This document shows positions 14,901 through 28,330 of a stretch of DNA of 64,000 bases, one piece after another; the stretch's first letter is position 1, and every line of letters starts with the position of its first letter. This DNA is from Rhipicephalus microplus. Its lineage: Eukaryota > Arthropoda > Arachnida > Ixodida > Ixodidae. The notes beneath the pieces are model-generated. The model worked only from the letters and a program-made list of their open reading frames with translations. It was not told the DNA's origin and did not search any database. The stretch covers positions 238,810,088 to 238,874,087 of the forward strand of contig NC_134700.1 in assembly GCF_043290135.1 (NCBI RefSeq), given 5' to 3'. A program made the translations under genes and the position numbers.

Positions 14901-17900
14901 AAAATATTATACTTATCCTGATTAGGGGCGTATTCATGAGATTTTGGAATGTACAACATTGACAGTTAAATATTTCATGCATAAAATGATTTATTCTGTA
15001 CCACACGACAATGCGACTGAATAATTATTACTCTGTGCTTGCGTCGAAACTCGATAATATGCTGTGAAAGTTCAGCTTTGACACTGCCCACCGAATTCAG
15101 TGAGGTTCTTTCAACAAGTTTCATAAATGTACAATCGACCATAGCTAGATTATGCCTGATGCTTGCGATCATACAAGTATTACAAATGTACAAAACAATG
15201 TGAACATGTCAACTTGAATTCGCGTTTTTAACTCGCGGCTGAACTTCATTAATGGGAGGAGGGGGGGATATCCACTCATATATGCACATTTTGATTTATA
15301 TCACACAGCCCCAGGGGTCAAAGTGCATCCAAAGATTGCTATATAAGCACCATGTGCAAAAGTGGCATCTTGGTTTTGCACGAAAAACCCCAGAATATAG
15401 GCTTTGTTTTAACGAAGAAATGATTTCGTGCTGGAGTTCAATTTGGTCACTACTAGCCAGTAAACTTCATTAATACCGAGTGCAAGAATGAGTCCATGTT
15501 ATGCTTATGAACGTTAAGTTATGAGCGTTAAGTAAAGTCAAGGCAAGGGCGCTTTCAACGCTCTTCACTGTACTGACAAAATCGTAATGATTCCAAACTT
15601 TTATTCATACTACAGGACGCAAGCGTTAAAAAGAAAGGAATAGCTTTTTTGTTTTTTTGCCTCGTCAAATAAAGCCTCACATTGCAGATGGGGCCAAGAA
15701 GCAGCGAGAAAATAACGGGCCTTGTTACTACTAAGCTGGCATGCGCTTACGCTCCTCTTTAATGGCTGAATGACAACGAAAGAGCGGGAACACAGTACCG
15801 AAAGAGTTTTGCGTTCTGCGTCTGACTTTTGTGAGAGACCATGTTGGCAGAACGCTGCGCGTTGTGCGCTTTCTTTCCGGCCCGATATGTGATGCGTGGC
15901 GAAGAAAAGGCTTTGCATGCCCACTTCGAGCTTTGAAGGTAAACGTTCCTGGCGAATCAAACGCAAAGCGCGCAATCACGTCCCACAGCTCCAAGTCGCC
16001 ATTTACACACACGCACACACACACACAAAAGAAAGTAAGAGAGGAGAAGCGGAAACGAAACAGAGAAGAAAGTAAGTAGTTGCGCTCAGAAATCTGAAAT
16101 ACATTTGTCCAGTTAATGACTAAAAAACGGTACGGAAGGTGCAACGAATGGTGGGGAAGGTGACAATATACAAGGAAAAGCCAGCCCTTCTCCTCTCGTA
16201 ACGCACTCCCTGAACGCTCCCTGTTGTTCTATGGTGTATTGTGCCGGTTGGTGAACCTGCATTCGTGTTCGTACCTTGCATTTACCTTTTCTTTTTTTTC
16301 CGTCGCAGTCGTAATATTTCTTCCCGGCTTTCTGGCGGGCACACTCCTGGCAATGCAAACTTCCACGCGATAAAACCGATGTGTGCTTTGTGCATGCCGT
16401 TTGACGCGGGAGAGGTAGAAGGGGGGAGGAAAGGGGGCAGAGAAAGCGAAAGGCTGCTAGTAATGGTTGTCAAACTTTGTTCCCCGACTTGGATTAGAGA
16501 AGCGCGCGAGCGAGAAAGCCACTGTTTCCTCCCCCCCCTCACCCAAAAGGACGCCATCCACGTTGAAGGGGATTAGCCCTGGAGCGGGGCTTGAGTTGCT
16601 CGCCTACATCCCGACACTACGGAACCTCCTCGCCCATCTCTCCCTCTATTCCTTCGCCCCCTTCTCTGCGACTGTGGTGTTCACCATTTACAAAGTGCAC
16701 GTTCTGTGTACCGGCACGGCGACAAAATTTGGCGCCCTGCTTCAGGGAGACATTTCAATGGTGCCATTAGTTGCGTACAATACTTAATTTAAAGCGGAGG
16801 GTGACGGGGGCGGTTAAAACGCGTGCTTTAGAATGTGAAAGTATTGATTTTCTCAATCTCTTGTTTCATTTCTACACTGCTTACCAAGCCGACTCCGACA
16901 TTGTAAAATTCGTGGGTCGTAGCTGCCCCTCACAGTGCCGTATACGCGTGAGTCGGGGCAGGCGTCGCCGCTAATTTATGACAACAGAGATGTAAGTCTT
17001 CTTTATATGTGCTCCTATGGGCCTGCTAGACGTGCTCGAAGAGCTGTGCTGAAACAGCAGTCAGGGAGACGTATTTGCAGGTGAAATAAAGAATTGGCCA
17101 TCGCCGCGCTGAGCGCACTACGTTGGTGGTGCCGTAGTTGAACGTTTGCTTGCTCGGAAATGAGTGGCCTCTTTCTCTCCCCTATACCTTGCTCGTTGTC
17201 GCAGGCTTAGCCCTTCGCGTTGCACTGATTATCTTTGAAAATGTTTAGCGAATGTCTAACGTGAATTCTGTAGAAGTTTTTGAAATAAAAAAATAACAAA
17301 TGAGCGCGGAGCTGTGACTGTCTTTCACAAGGAAGTCACCTACACGGCTCCGCGCAGGGGATGGGGGAAGGAGAACGAAAAAAAGAGGAGGAATGAATGG
17401 GAGAAGAAAGGGTACATTCGAAACTGTAACGCGCGCGGACGCGAACGTGAATTCTAATTTCAGCTATTTATTGTATGCATACATGTATAGCCTACGAAAG
17501 TTTATCTGCCTTGACGAATCAGGTTGCTCGCGCAGAAATATTAACAATAGAGGATTTGTCTCATAGGAATTCTAGTCTGCCTTTGAACCAATGTTACGTC
17601 TTTAAACTTGCTTAATTAGGGTAGTTATATATAGCTCTTTTATTACTAACGGACATTTTATTTTTTTATGTCATGTGCAATATGTTGCATAACTGATTGG
17701 GCTAACTGCGTCTTTGGGACATTTACAGCCATCAGGTTATCTGTAGCCTATAAACGCTTTTATTTCTTTGGATAAATACAGAAAACGCGTAAATACCGTT
17801 GCTGCAACGCCTTTGGGCACTGTGGGTATCTGATGAATGACAATAAATAAAAAACCTAATAGGAAGAATGAAGAGCTGAATTTTGACGCATACAGGTAAT

Positions 17901-18589
17901 TTTTATGGTGTATCCTAGTTCTAATTACAGGAAACAACTTGAAATCAATGCTCTCATTTCTGTTTTCTTTACTGCTGAAATAGAACAGGTTATTGAGGCT
18001 TACCTCAATAGCTTAACGAAGCTTGCAGTTGTACTTTATTAGGAATGAGAAACAAAACAGTAATTCGACCAATTCGTGCTGCGCTTATAATAAAGTATAG
18101 ACACCCCAACTACAACGAAAAATGTCTAAGCAAGCGACCAATGATAGGCTGTAAGTTAAAATTAGTCTAGCTGTGACTTCATTCTGATATTCGAATGTGT
18201 GTGGTTGCATGTCGAATAAGTGCTAGATGCGCTATTAAAGAAGATGTCAAATGTTGGGGGCATTATTTTTTTAAAACGATAAGCGCGTAACCTCTTCTCA
18301 CGTGAGTCGCGAAACGGGAGTTTCCATATCGCGACTTTAGTTTGCGATAACTGCTCTGATATCTTAATGGGCCACAAATTTTTGTTAAGTGTTCCTGTCA
18401 CCTCTATGTTTGCATGTTTTACCTGATGTACGTTAAGAGCACCGCAACAAACATTCACAGTTCACTACGCCTCGTGTACTATACAGGACATTTCAACATC
18501 AGCATTACATTGTCAACAATAAGATAAAAAAAATCATGAACAATGAACGCGGAACTTATGCTGGATTCGCAACAACCGCTTCATAATTT
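11993..18589. other. No gene found
   Basis: Mostly non-coding. CpG-rich patches at about 13370-13600 and 15780-15990 stand out from the AT-rich background but carry no recognisable coding sequence. A short (CA)n lies near 16005-16026. Confidence 0.5.
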
Positions 18590-18810
18590 GTAGGTGGGTC
18601 TAGTGGCTAAGTCAATCGAGCTGCTGACTCGCAAGGTCGCGGGATCGAATCCCGTACGCGGCGGCCGCATTTTCGATGGCGGCGAAAAAGCTTGAGGCCC
18701 TTGTACTTAGATTAAGGTGCTCGTTAAAAAAACTCGGGGGGTCAAAATTTCCGAAGCCCTCTACCCTCATACCAATGTGGCGGTCTTGTGACGATAAACC
18801 GCGACAAATA
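18590..18810 (+). repeat. Diverged Ruka-like SINE
   Basis: The head (GGTCTAGTGGCTAAGT, then GGGATCGAATCCCG) and the body landmarks (AAGGTGCTCGTTAAA, ATTTCCGAAGCCCTC) are recognisable but carry many substitutions. No target duplication was found. This is an old copy. Confidence 0.7.
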
Positions 18811-21426
18811 TTATAAATATGTTTCGTAGGCTTTGAGGTGCAGACTTTAGTTATTAGACATGAACATTTCACTGCACATCGTGGTGTTTCTCGTGACCTT
18901 AGTATTGTTTTGGGTCATCGAGCTACATCAGTCATCAATGATCGGACATCAATAGCAAAGCATCAATCAAGGTCGACGCTATGATTAATTCATCATTCTC
19001 CCGAACCTCCATTCTCAAGATTTAGTTTTCATTTATGCATTTACGCTTAAGAACAGCGTCTACCATATCTTTTTTTTTTGTGTGTGTGTCGAAATCTATA
19101 TGACGAATTACAAGCTTCGCCAATGGAAATCGTTGCGGTGGGTAAGGTCACAATTGCAGCTGGTGCGGAAAATTTCAAATCCATCGCGTTACTGCCGAGT
19201 TTCGTGATTTTATCGAAGATCTTGTTCTTTTCGCAAACCGAAACGAGCGTCTCCGTGTATACAGGCGAGTTACCCCGCAACCATAGAAGTCAAACGCACC
19301 ATTTAGCCGTTGCCGCTTTCAATAGAAAGCCTTTTAAAAGTTGCGATTGTTCAATGCTATACAGGAGTATTAGGAGCTTTTGTCTTTAGGATCAACAACG
19401 AGCATTTCTTCGAGATTTCCGCGTCGATGACTCCACGAGAGCGCCGCGCCGTGGAATCCACTCAACTGCTCGCTTCGTAGCGAACTAAGCGCAATGTCAC
19501 TCTTTTCTTCTTTCTTTTTTCCGCGCTTCGTACACCAAGGAGTGGTCCTCTGCGTTGTTTTCGCTTGGTGCATTGACCCGTTTTTTTTTCCTTGTCTTCA
19601 CGCTAGTCGCGAATCTCGGAGAGCATTTCGGAACTCGACGACGCAGATTTCCTTCCGTCTTCGCGCAGCAGTGTGGTTGCTTCGTGCCGGGCTGTATAGG
19701 TTTCGATGTTGAGAGAAACCCGAGAATCCGAGGCCGCTGGAAATAGAATGGAAAGCTGAGAAGATGGCGTAAAGATTAGAACAAAAAAGGCGGCGACGCT
19801 TTTGATACGGCGTCCTCTCACTCTCCTTACACGGCAGTGCACGGCGACACCGAAGTGGCGTCAGTGAAGACGCTTAGAAATCGGAGTGACGACGCCGACA
19901 GAGTCGTGGAAAGAAAACCTAGAAGTTTTCATAAAAGAAAGTGAAAAGGGTGTAAATAAAAACACGAAGGAGAGGATGAACAGGGGTGTGCATGCGGAGT
20001 TCTTGAAAGATGACTCGGTTTTTTTTTTTTCAGATGTGGCTCAAAAATGCCCCTCCGTATCGCCTTATAAAAACTGCTGCTTCACGCGATATATACTGCT
20101 TTCCGTTACCCTTTTTTTTTCTGGTTTTTGTGAGGGGCACATTTTTGAAGGGAGGAAAAAAAGTTATAGGTGGGTGAAGAACCAGAAACTGATCGAACGA
20201 AAAGATAGCTCGCTGGAAGAGTACGAAAGACGAATTCTTCTCTCGCGAGAAGCGCATATACCTTACGCGCGCATAAAATGGAGCGTCTTTTACACTCACG
20301 TGCGCGCTCAGTGCATGCTTTAGGAGAGATAAAAAAAGAAGAGGACAGGTTTCATAGGAGCTGTTTATTTGCGAGCGTTCCATATGCGATCACGAAAGTG
20401 GTGCTGCGTTTGCATCAGTATTGAATTTCGCGACCTGCTGAAAAGCACCGACTTTCACTTTCCTTTTCCGTTGCTGTTGTTGGTGATGTCTGGTTGCACT
20501 GAAAATGTGGGTGTGGTAACAATGGGTCGGGTTCTCGAAAGAAAAAGAATAGAAAAAAAAAGGAAGGGAATCTGTGTCTGCAGTGTCTATTAGAATATGT
20601 TAGGAGCTCGTCAGTGCTCACATTTTATTCTGCGTTTCGGTGGCCCGCTTTGTCGGAACCACTCGATCTTCAACATTCAACGGTAGACGGCCGCACACTG
20701 CGTGCAGCACTCGTGGGCGCGCGAAACTAGATAAGAGATTTGCTGCATATATACAGCGCTATAGTGCAACGTCCTTTCAAAACCTGGACAGAAAAGGCTT
20801 TCGACACTGTTCTCCATTGCAGTGAATTAAGGTGGCCTCGCGTTTCGAGCCGCTTGCGTTGCCCCGTTGTATTTTTTACACGATGTGTGCCTGTGTAGGT
20901 GCGTGCTGGCTTACGCCCGATGGAGATAGTGAGGACTCAAATGGCACTGAGGTCACTGAAGGGTGATTTCCACTGCAGTACAGTGGGCAAGGTATATGAA
21001 CGCAGTATATTTGTCATAACGCATTTCAAGTGTTCCGCCTTTAATGTTTTGTTTTGTGCCTATAATGCGCTTCATGTGATGTATGCACAAACTGACGCAG
21101 GGTTCCTCACCAGGAAGGAAAGGGGAGGGGGGAGTGAAGGCTTATCACAGTGCCCTACCAGTTCTAAGTTCGTTTACAGGGCATATTTCGCGCCCCATTA
21201 ATTTTAGGTGACTTGGAGGGGGGTGTTGATCACCCCCTCTAGTCACCTATAATAAGGTGTATCTTACTGGTGCCATATATTATATGCTAGGGGAAGTATG
21301 TACATGTTTGATATGCAGTTAAAGAATATGATTCCTCAGTGCGTGAAAGAGAACACGCACTATGTGCGAAATTTCTTAAATTAGGCTAAAGACAAACGGG
21401 CACACTGTCATTGCACCAGCCTTATC
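18811..21426. other. No gene found
   Basis: Several 60-145 codon frames overlap on both strands around 19490-20380. None shows a family motif or convincing splice sites. Confidence 0.5.
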
Positions 21427-21670
21427 TGCCATGGTGGTATAATGCTGACAATGCTCGGTTGCTGACCTCAGTCACGGTTTTGATCTCGGCCGTGGCGGTC
21501 GCACTTTGATGGAGGTGAAATGCTAAAGGCCTTAGTACTGTGCGATGTCCATGCAGGCTAAAAACACCAGATGGGTCGAGCTTCCGGAGGTCCCCACAAC
21601 AGCGCGATTAACAATACGGCGTGGCTCATAATCATATTGCCATTCTGGCAAATAAAACACCAGACAATAT
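21427..21670 (+). repeat. Strongly diverged Ruka-like SINE
   Basis: The order of landmarks is kept: a tRNA-like head near ATGGTGGTATAATGC, GCTCGGTTGCTGACC, the GATGGAGGTGAAATGC spacer, CTTCCGGAGGTCCCC, and CATAATCATATTG close to the end. Identity to the young copies is clearly lower. No flanking duplication was found. Confidence 0.55.
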
Positions 21671-21835
21671 TTATTTGCATCCGTCTTATTTCAGGTCACT
21701 CACCGTCAGTCCATGGTGACTTAGCCAATATGGCACTGATTTGCTAAACACTAGAACTCAAGTTCTATTGCCTGCCACGGCAGCGAAATGAAAATTGGCA
21801 CAGCAAAAAAAAAAAAACTGTGTCATTAGAATCTG

Positions 21836-22575
21836 TTAACATAAGCGGAACGTGTATGCATACAGTAGTAGTTGAACTTCCCACATATTCGTTGTCTTTC
21901 CCACATATTTCTGAAATGCGGTCAAGTTCAAAGAGTGGTCACCACCAGGACAGTGGTGACCACTCTTCCCTTCGTCGTCGTGCGACATCTCTGGAGGCGC
22001 TCCTTGTGGCGCGTGGAGTGCGGGATTCACCATGGCCGTTTTCGTTGAAGATGACATGTTTACGTACTGCTGAAATGGCGATGGCGTAACATTACTGCGC
22101 TTGTCTGTGAGAACCTTCTTGCACAACGGTGGCGCATTGCAGATGGTGTACTCCATCGGGTCGGTGAGCATGGCAATGGACTTGATTTTTTTGGGTGCCT
22201 GTACTGGAGGCATGCCAAGCACGACAGGAGTCGACGCGTGCGCGTGTCGCTGCGATGGCAAATCTGGCACCCGCCCTTCCAACCGCTCCAGGGTAGGGGT
22301 TGTCTCCATCTCCCTTAGCGATGTAATGACGTCTAATACAGGCGCTTAGAGGGAGATGAACAGTGAAGTGTTCATCCGTTCAACGTCTTGTGTAGAGCGT
22401 CCAGAGAGGCTCTCTGTTATGGGTCTCGAGGACACCGATGCGCAATCAAGGCAGTGTCCTTCATGAAGTCGACTCCCGATGGAGGGCAGCTTGGCTGACG
22501 CCCGAGCTGCAGCTTCGTTGCGGTGAGTTGTAGAGCTCCCATCCGCGGTAGAGTAGGGGCTGACAGCGCTAGGGC
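21836..22575 (-). pseudogene. Unrecognised coding-like remnant with one in-frame stop
   Basis: On the minus strand one frame is open from about 22575 (FHASGPSAVSPY) to the stop before 21836, except for one TAA at 22346-22348. Codon use in the frame looks coding-like (mixed GC-rich third positions, few repeats) rather than random. The C-terminal half includes KKIKSIAMLTDPMEYTI and a repeated aromatic motif, PFQQYV and AFQKYV. I do not recognise the family. It could be a processed pseudogene, a transposon-derived fragment, or a real last exon if the TAA is a sequence variant. A perfect 15-bp-stem hairpin (21931-21967) lies inside the frame. Confidence 0.4.
21931..21967. other. Perfect 15-bp inverted repeat, 7-nt loop
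   Basis: Arms AAGAGTGGTCACCAC (21931-21945) and GTGGTGACCACTCTT (21953-21967) around CAGGACA. Its function is unknown. Confidence 0.85.
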
Positions 22576-22700
22576 CGGAAGCATGGAAAAGCGTCCGTCC
22601 GTGCGTCCGCTTGTTTGTTAGTTTGTCCGTTTGTCTTTCCGTGCGTTCATACGTCCGTCCGTGCTTTGTCCCACTCATAATTCACCTCGTGGGTATGCTG

Positions 22701-23150
22701 TGATTTTTTTCTTTGTCTTGTGATTATGTGTATTTTTTAGACGTCATTTTGGTAACGGAAATACGTCGCTGAAGTTTTGTTGGACCCCGGCATAGAACAC
22801 CTTCGTGTTATTAAAGTGCGCCGATTGTGACGGACGCAGAGCAACGATGCGTTAAAATAGCTCATTGCCTCTTTAACCCCTCCGAAATGACGACACGACT
22901 CCACCAACTAGGAGCACTGTGAGAGGAAAGTGTGAGATACATAAAACGTCACCACCTCTCGGCCTGCATCTGTTGTTGCAGGCTTCGAGTTCGTGGGGTC
23001 GGACGCCCCTTGATAGAACTTCATTTTTTTTTTTGCCATCTTATCACGTGCATTTTCACAACGTCATTTCCGGGATGGAAGGACGTCATTGAAGTCACGG
23101 TAGAACTGGCACAAAACACTTTCGTGTTAAAGGGCCGGGCACTAAAGTCA
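22701..23150. repeat. Two diverged direct copies of a repeat with ACGTCA motifs
   Basis: 22701-22820 and 23022-23140 share the order T-rich tract, ACGTCATTT, a GGAAnnACGTC motif, CTGAAGT/TTGAAGT, and CACYTTCGTGTTA. They flank about 200 bp of unrelated sequence. This looks like two old copies of one dispersed repeat. Confidence 0.55.
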
Positions 23151-24541
23151 AATAACAATTTACGTCAGAGTGAAAGTTCAATATATGACATCTAAAACGA
23201 CAATACACCAGCAGTGCCCTACTTATAGAGAAATAGGGTAAATTCACAAAAATACATGTGCCACAGCAGGACATCCTCAAAATGATCCCGATGACGTCAG
23301 ACGAACCGCCTACAAAAAATCACAAGTAATAGATTCGCCTGCACTAAATAAAGAACTTTCCGTGCATCAAGAGATGCAATAAAATGCTACTTGTTCGTTT
23401 CTGTTTGATTCATGAAAAAAAAAAAAACAACCGCCGGACCTTATTATGAGGAATGACGCGAGTGGTTCAAAAATTCATATTTCACGTGGTTGAAATAGAC
23501 AGATCATGCCATATAGTGGGGCCCAGTTGAGCCAAAACACGTCTGCCGCATCAGAGCCAATGGCAGGAAATAGAGCAATGACCGTTTTTGCAGCTGTGGC
23601 TACCGTTGCTTTCGTTCTGCTGCTACTAGTATTGGTGGCCGTGCAGTAAAACCGGGTAACGTTGTGCACGGCAAGAGTGGCGTGAGACGGTCCACTTCTT
23701 GAGGCAGGTAGTTTGAAGTGCGCTAACCCAATGCGGACCCCTAAAACGTGGTTTTATTTCAAAATAGGCCCTTGGCATAAAAGTAACACTACGAGGTTTC
23801 TGGACCGCTATTTCAACAATCAACGTCGACTTAATAGTTGCATTTAGTGTCTTTTTAGAAAAAAGATGTGCTCGTGGGCAGTGAAATTTAGATGCGTGTT
23901 AAGAAACAACTGTTCGATAAAGATAATTCCTTGTCTACTATGCTACTGCGTGCCTGAAAATAGCATTTATTTTTGGCGTGATATCAAATATATCTAACTC
24001 TATAAAGTTATTTATTTCAACTCATTTCGCAGTGTGAGGTGATTTCTGAAACATGATGGTTCTAGCTCAGCGTTCCTAAATTTTAGTATACTGTGTAAAG
24101 AGCCAGTGATCGTGCGCGGAAATACATGTGGAATGCGGACCAGGACAAGACACAGGAGGAAAGTTGTGTATTTCGGCGACACTTACCCTAAAGTGATCAT
24201 CACGCGAAGCAATACGATGTTCATGTTTTCTACGCAGAGTTATGTATCTTGCATCTTACACCTGAAGATTTATAAGGACGTCCGTACGTTTTTCCTATTG
24301 CTTAGAGCTTTCTGTGTCACCCTCTTCCGGATATTGTTCCGCGTCTCCCCGTAATATGAAATTCCACCAATATATCACATCTGCTTCTTCAGTAACTAGT
24401 TTATATGCAAACATCGGTTCTGTTACCGGAACTCAAGGCTGCGGGTGGCATTGCTTCAAGCAGCAGGCATGGCCGCGTGGCAATCGAATGAACAAGAAAC
24501 AGAGCGTGTTGAAGTAGGTGTTGGTGTGCGTGCGTATGTAA

Positions 24542-24575
<34 letters not shown>

Positions 24576-27500
24576 TTGTAAGAGCGATAGGGACTACGGT
24601 ACGACGTACCGTAGCCCCCATCGTAGAGCTGAGAAGCCGCATGAGTGCTTCGGCTGTTGTCTCTGCGGCAGTCTGCTCACGCGCCACGAATTCAATATTA
24701 ATGGACGCCGTGCGCCAGGAAAACAGGTCCGTGGTCGCCGAATGACAGCGACGCGCGCACAAACTGCACACATGCCGGCAAACACCTAAAAGCTGCCACC
24801 GCGTGGATTCAGAAAGGAGAACGCGGTGAAGGTGAACGAAGCAGCGGTGCACTGTTTGGGAGTGGATGGGGGGATGGCGGGGGGTTGTGACTAGACAAGT
24901 GCCTCGTGCCTCGTGTGCCCGAATATTGCATGAGACCCGCAGAAGGAGAGAAAAAAAAAACAACAACCTTGGAGCCGAGCTTCCGTTCCGCTTCGCAGGT
25001 GGAGGTCCCAGTTCGGAGAAGCCGTACACAACGCCAGCGACGGCATCGCCAACGAGATCGAAAAGCGCGAGGCCTCCGTTCTTTGATCTGTTCTTCTCAC
25101 ATCTTTCTTATTGGTTGCTCCGGGAGCAAGCTCGTGCCCCGTTATCATCGAACAAGTGGGTGAGCGTCGCTGCGGCAGACACAATGGGTCTCCGGGACTG
25201 TTTTGGTTCGCGAAGTACTTCTCATTTCATCTCCCCCCTCTCTAGCCGTCTTCTCTCGGCCGCTTTCGTAAAACAAGACAAATTTCTTCGAAGTATCCTC
25301 TTCACAGATGTGGAGCGCGTGGTGCCGTGCTTATTCGCATTGGAGATAGCGATCGACACGACATGAGACCGTAGCTTGTTGTTCCTCTCTTTGTGGCCTG
25401 CACCGTTCTATTTACGTATGTCACTCAGTTATTCCCTTTTGCTTCTTCGACATTCGACGCACTCTTCTTTTATTTATTTCTTCCTGTATTCAACTGGCTT
25501 TGTAAACAATCGGTTTTGTGAAAAGATTTTTTTGCAGAGGTTCTGAACGTCGGATAGTACATGCTGGAAATAATCAACCACAGCCTCATAAATTATACGT
25601 GCTGGGATATTACAGTGCACGTAACTGCGTAGGTAAACATAAAATACACCCTGATTCTTTGCGATAGATATAACAACAGTCTCATGAACCTATGCACTCG
25701 TTTTAACAAACCGATGACGCTTCTCTTTATTAAGTTTAAAAGTTGTCTTTTCAGGAATTTCGCTGACGCTCCACAACGACGGGTTGTTTTCACTTGAGCA
25801 ACCACTGTTGTTGTCTACGAGTTTGCGTCATATATTTCTTAAACGAACGAGCATCGACAATGGTCAGTAGAAGAAAAGGGTACACCGAAATCACCCCTTT
25901 ACACTCATTTGCATATGCGGAGATCGAACCAACTAAAATGAACTAGCCAAGTCTATAAGCTCACCATTGGTAGGGGGCCTGGCATGGGGCTCCACTCACA
26001 GTAACCAGGAAGCCTCAATTTAACGCGAAAGCAATAACGAAGATTTGTGACGACTACTGAGCGGACAAAAGTTAAAGGTGAGCGTGTCGTCTACGTGTTT
26101 GTTCTGCCCATATAAGAGAACTTTTGCTCTCACCCATGTAGGACTGTATATATGTATATATGTCATTGTTTTTTTTTCATATTTTTATTTGTACCAATTA
26201 AGCGGAAAGGGGTAGCCGTCGCCAAGAAACGGTGACAAAAACTCCTTCGTTTACTTTCTATTTCAATAAAAAAAGGGCTCGTTCTACAGAAATTATAGTG
26301 GAGGTGGCGTAGGCGGGGGTATCTGAAGTTGTGAGCGAGAAAACAGCGTTGACTGTAAGTGACTATGCGAGGTAGATACAAATATTGATAGGAGCTGGTT
26401 GACATTATCACTTCGGCTTTCCTTGCGACACATTTTAGACGTCCACCGAGAACCGAAGGAAGGCTACAGCGATTGGGAAGGTGATAGTGTGGGTGCGTGC
26501 GTGCGGGTATTTCTGTTGTCTTCAACTTTTATACGCGAAGCTTAAGGACCTTCCAGTTTTTATTAACGTCGTTTCTGCCTCTCCCTCTCTTAAGACTGTG
26601 GTAAAGTCTGAGGTAGCGTTGTTTATTTTCCACTGTTCAGCTTGTTCATCGAGCGAAGAGGAAAAAACAAACAAACTTGAAGATAAAGAGCTGTCCGAGA
26701 AAAGAGATCGCCCTATGATTATAATAGGACCTAACACAATGTTAGTCTCACTGAGAGATCCGCCGTCTCGCATCTTATGGCAGTGCAGAGAAACGGTGTA
26801 ATGACAGCAAATGTAGAGAAAGCATGCGCGCAAAACGAAGTTCAAAGTGTTACCGGGACACAGCTGCAGCCCCGGAGAGGAACAACGCAAATATCGCGTT
26901 TCGCGCGCGAGACAGCGGTGACAAGACGGATATACCATGTAGCCACAGAAGACACAATGCGGACACGTGCAGAACAGAGCTGGAGAAAGAAGTTGGGGTT
27001 TCGAAGAGTGGCGTGTGTGGATTGCGAAGGGAGGACAGGAGATCTAGGAGCATCTGCTATGAGAGGGGGCCTTTTAGTCGCAGTGCCCGAAGACTGACGA
27101 CGGCTCTTCTCTGGCTGGACGGAGCTCTAGTGACAAGTGTCCCGAGCGAGAACTCCTAACGTGACAGGAGGAATCGATGATCCGTTGGCGTGGTTCAAAA
27201 GAACGCCAAGCGCACTTAGCAGCCAGCCGTTCGCTTCTCTGCACGTCACATCCTCTACCATGCCTTAGTTCCTGAGCACGTTGGCACCTTTTCACTGGTG
27301 CCAACGCTTTTTTTTTAGCGCATTACTTTTGTGTGAGGTTTTTTTATCGGTGTTACTAGGAAAATTTTGAAACTGTGGCTCGTGGATGGTGGCTGTCATG
27401 CGTTGATATAAATCTATATGAAGCTTGGTCGGATCGTGGTGACAAGTGGAACGGTTCTTTTTCGTATTGCTAGGGTGGTGGAAAATGAAATATATATTTT

Positions 27501-27967
27501 TTGCGCAGGTGTGCAACAGTGATTAAGTGGTTCTCAACATGGCGTAATGCTAATTAACGCCACGGACCTACTTCATCGAAGGTTTCAATTGAACTTAAAC
27601 TCAGCTCGTTCGCTTCGAAGTAAAGCAAGAAGGGAATGAAGAGATAGAAAGGAAAGGCAGAGTTACTAATCAGTCTAGGAAAACCAATACGACACCCTAC
27701 ACTGATGATGGAGCTTTAAAAATAGAGATGGAGTGAAAGAGCGTGAGGGGGAGTACGCACGCAGGCACAAAGGCATCAAGTCGTAACCTGACAGTCATGT
27801 TATCACCGCTGTCTATAACCACCGGTGCAAGTCTGGTGCTTTCAAGATCTTGCGCACTGACTTCGTGTCCTTCACCAGGGTTAAACTCTCAGGACAACAT
27901 TCGAGAAGGATTTGTGCTGTCATCGGTCTGTGTTCTATGTGAGCTGGAGTGATTGCGAATGATTTTC
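23151..27967. other. No gene found
   Basis: Non-coding apart from the (TG)n tract at 24546-24573. The longest frames (about 24433-25029 minus, 24866-25366 plus) overlap on opposite strands and have no recognisable domain. Confidence 0.5.
24546..24573. repeat. (TG)n microsatellite
   Basis: About 14 TG repeats; the only clear simple repeat of this part of the left flank. Confidence 0.9.
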
Positions 27968-28330
27968 TCAGCGCATTGTAGCGGGGGCAGTCTCAGCAAA
28001 TGTGCGGTAATGTTTCTTGTCTAGGGTAGCGTGGAATCGGTTGGTAAGAAAGAGTCTGTCACAGAGAGGACACTTACTTGCAAGTGAGTTTATTCGAAAA
28101 AGCTTCACACCAAGAAGGCAAAGGAGACTATTCTGCAAGTTCTCCTCGTTACCACAGTTATCACAAAGAGGGCTGTCAGCTACTTCGATGCGATAGGGGA
28201 ATGACTTGGTTAAAGCCACTCTTAGCCATAAATGGCAAAGCAGAGTGGCATCTTCGTGGCGGAGTCCGGTAATTGTCTGAAGAACTAGTTTTGAGGAATT
28301 TGTAGTGGTAGTGGAGCGAGAGACTATAGA
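27968..28330 (-). pseudogene. LINE C-terminal fragment (RNase H tail with zinc-knuckle-like motif)
   Basis: The minus strand reads KLVLQTITGLRHEDATLLCH, then LWLRVALTKSFPYRI, then DSPLCDNCGNEENLQN. This is the conserved end of many tick LINE polyproteins: a TGxRxxDAxLxxRLRL block followed by a C-x2-C motif. It ends at a stop after about 100 codons. It belongs to the same broad class as the fragment at 11190-11663 but covers the region downstream of it. Confidence 0.72.
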
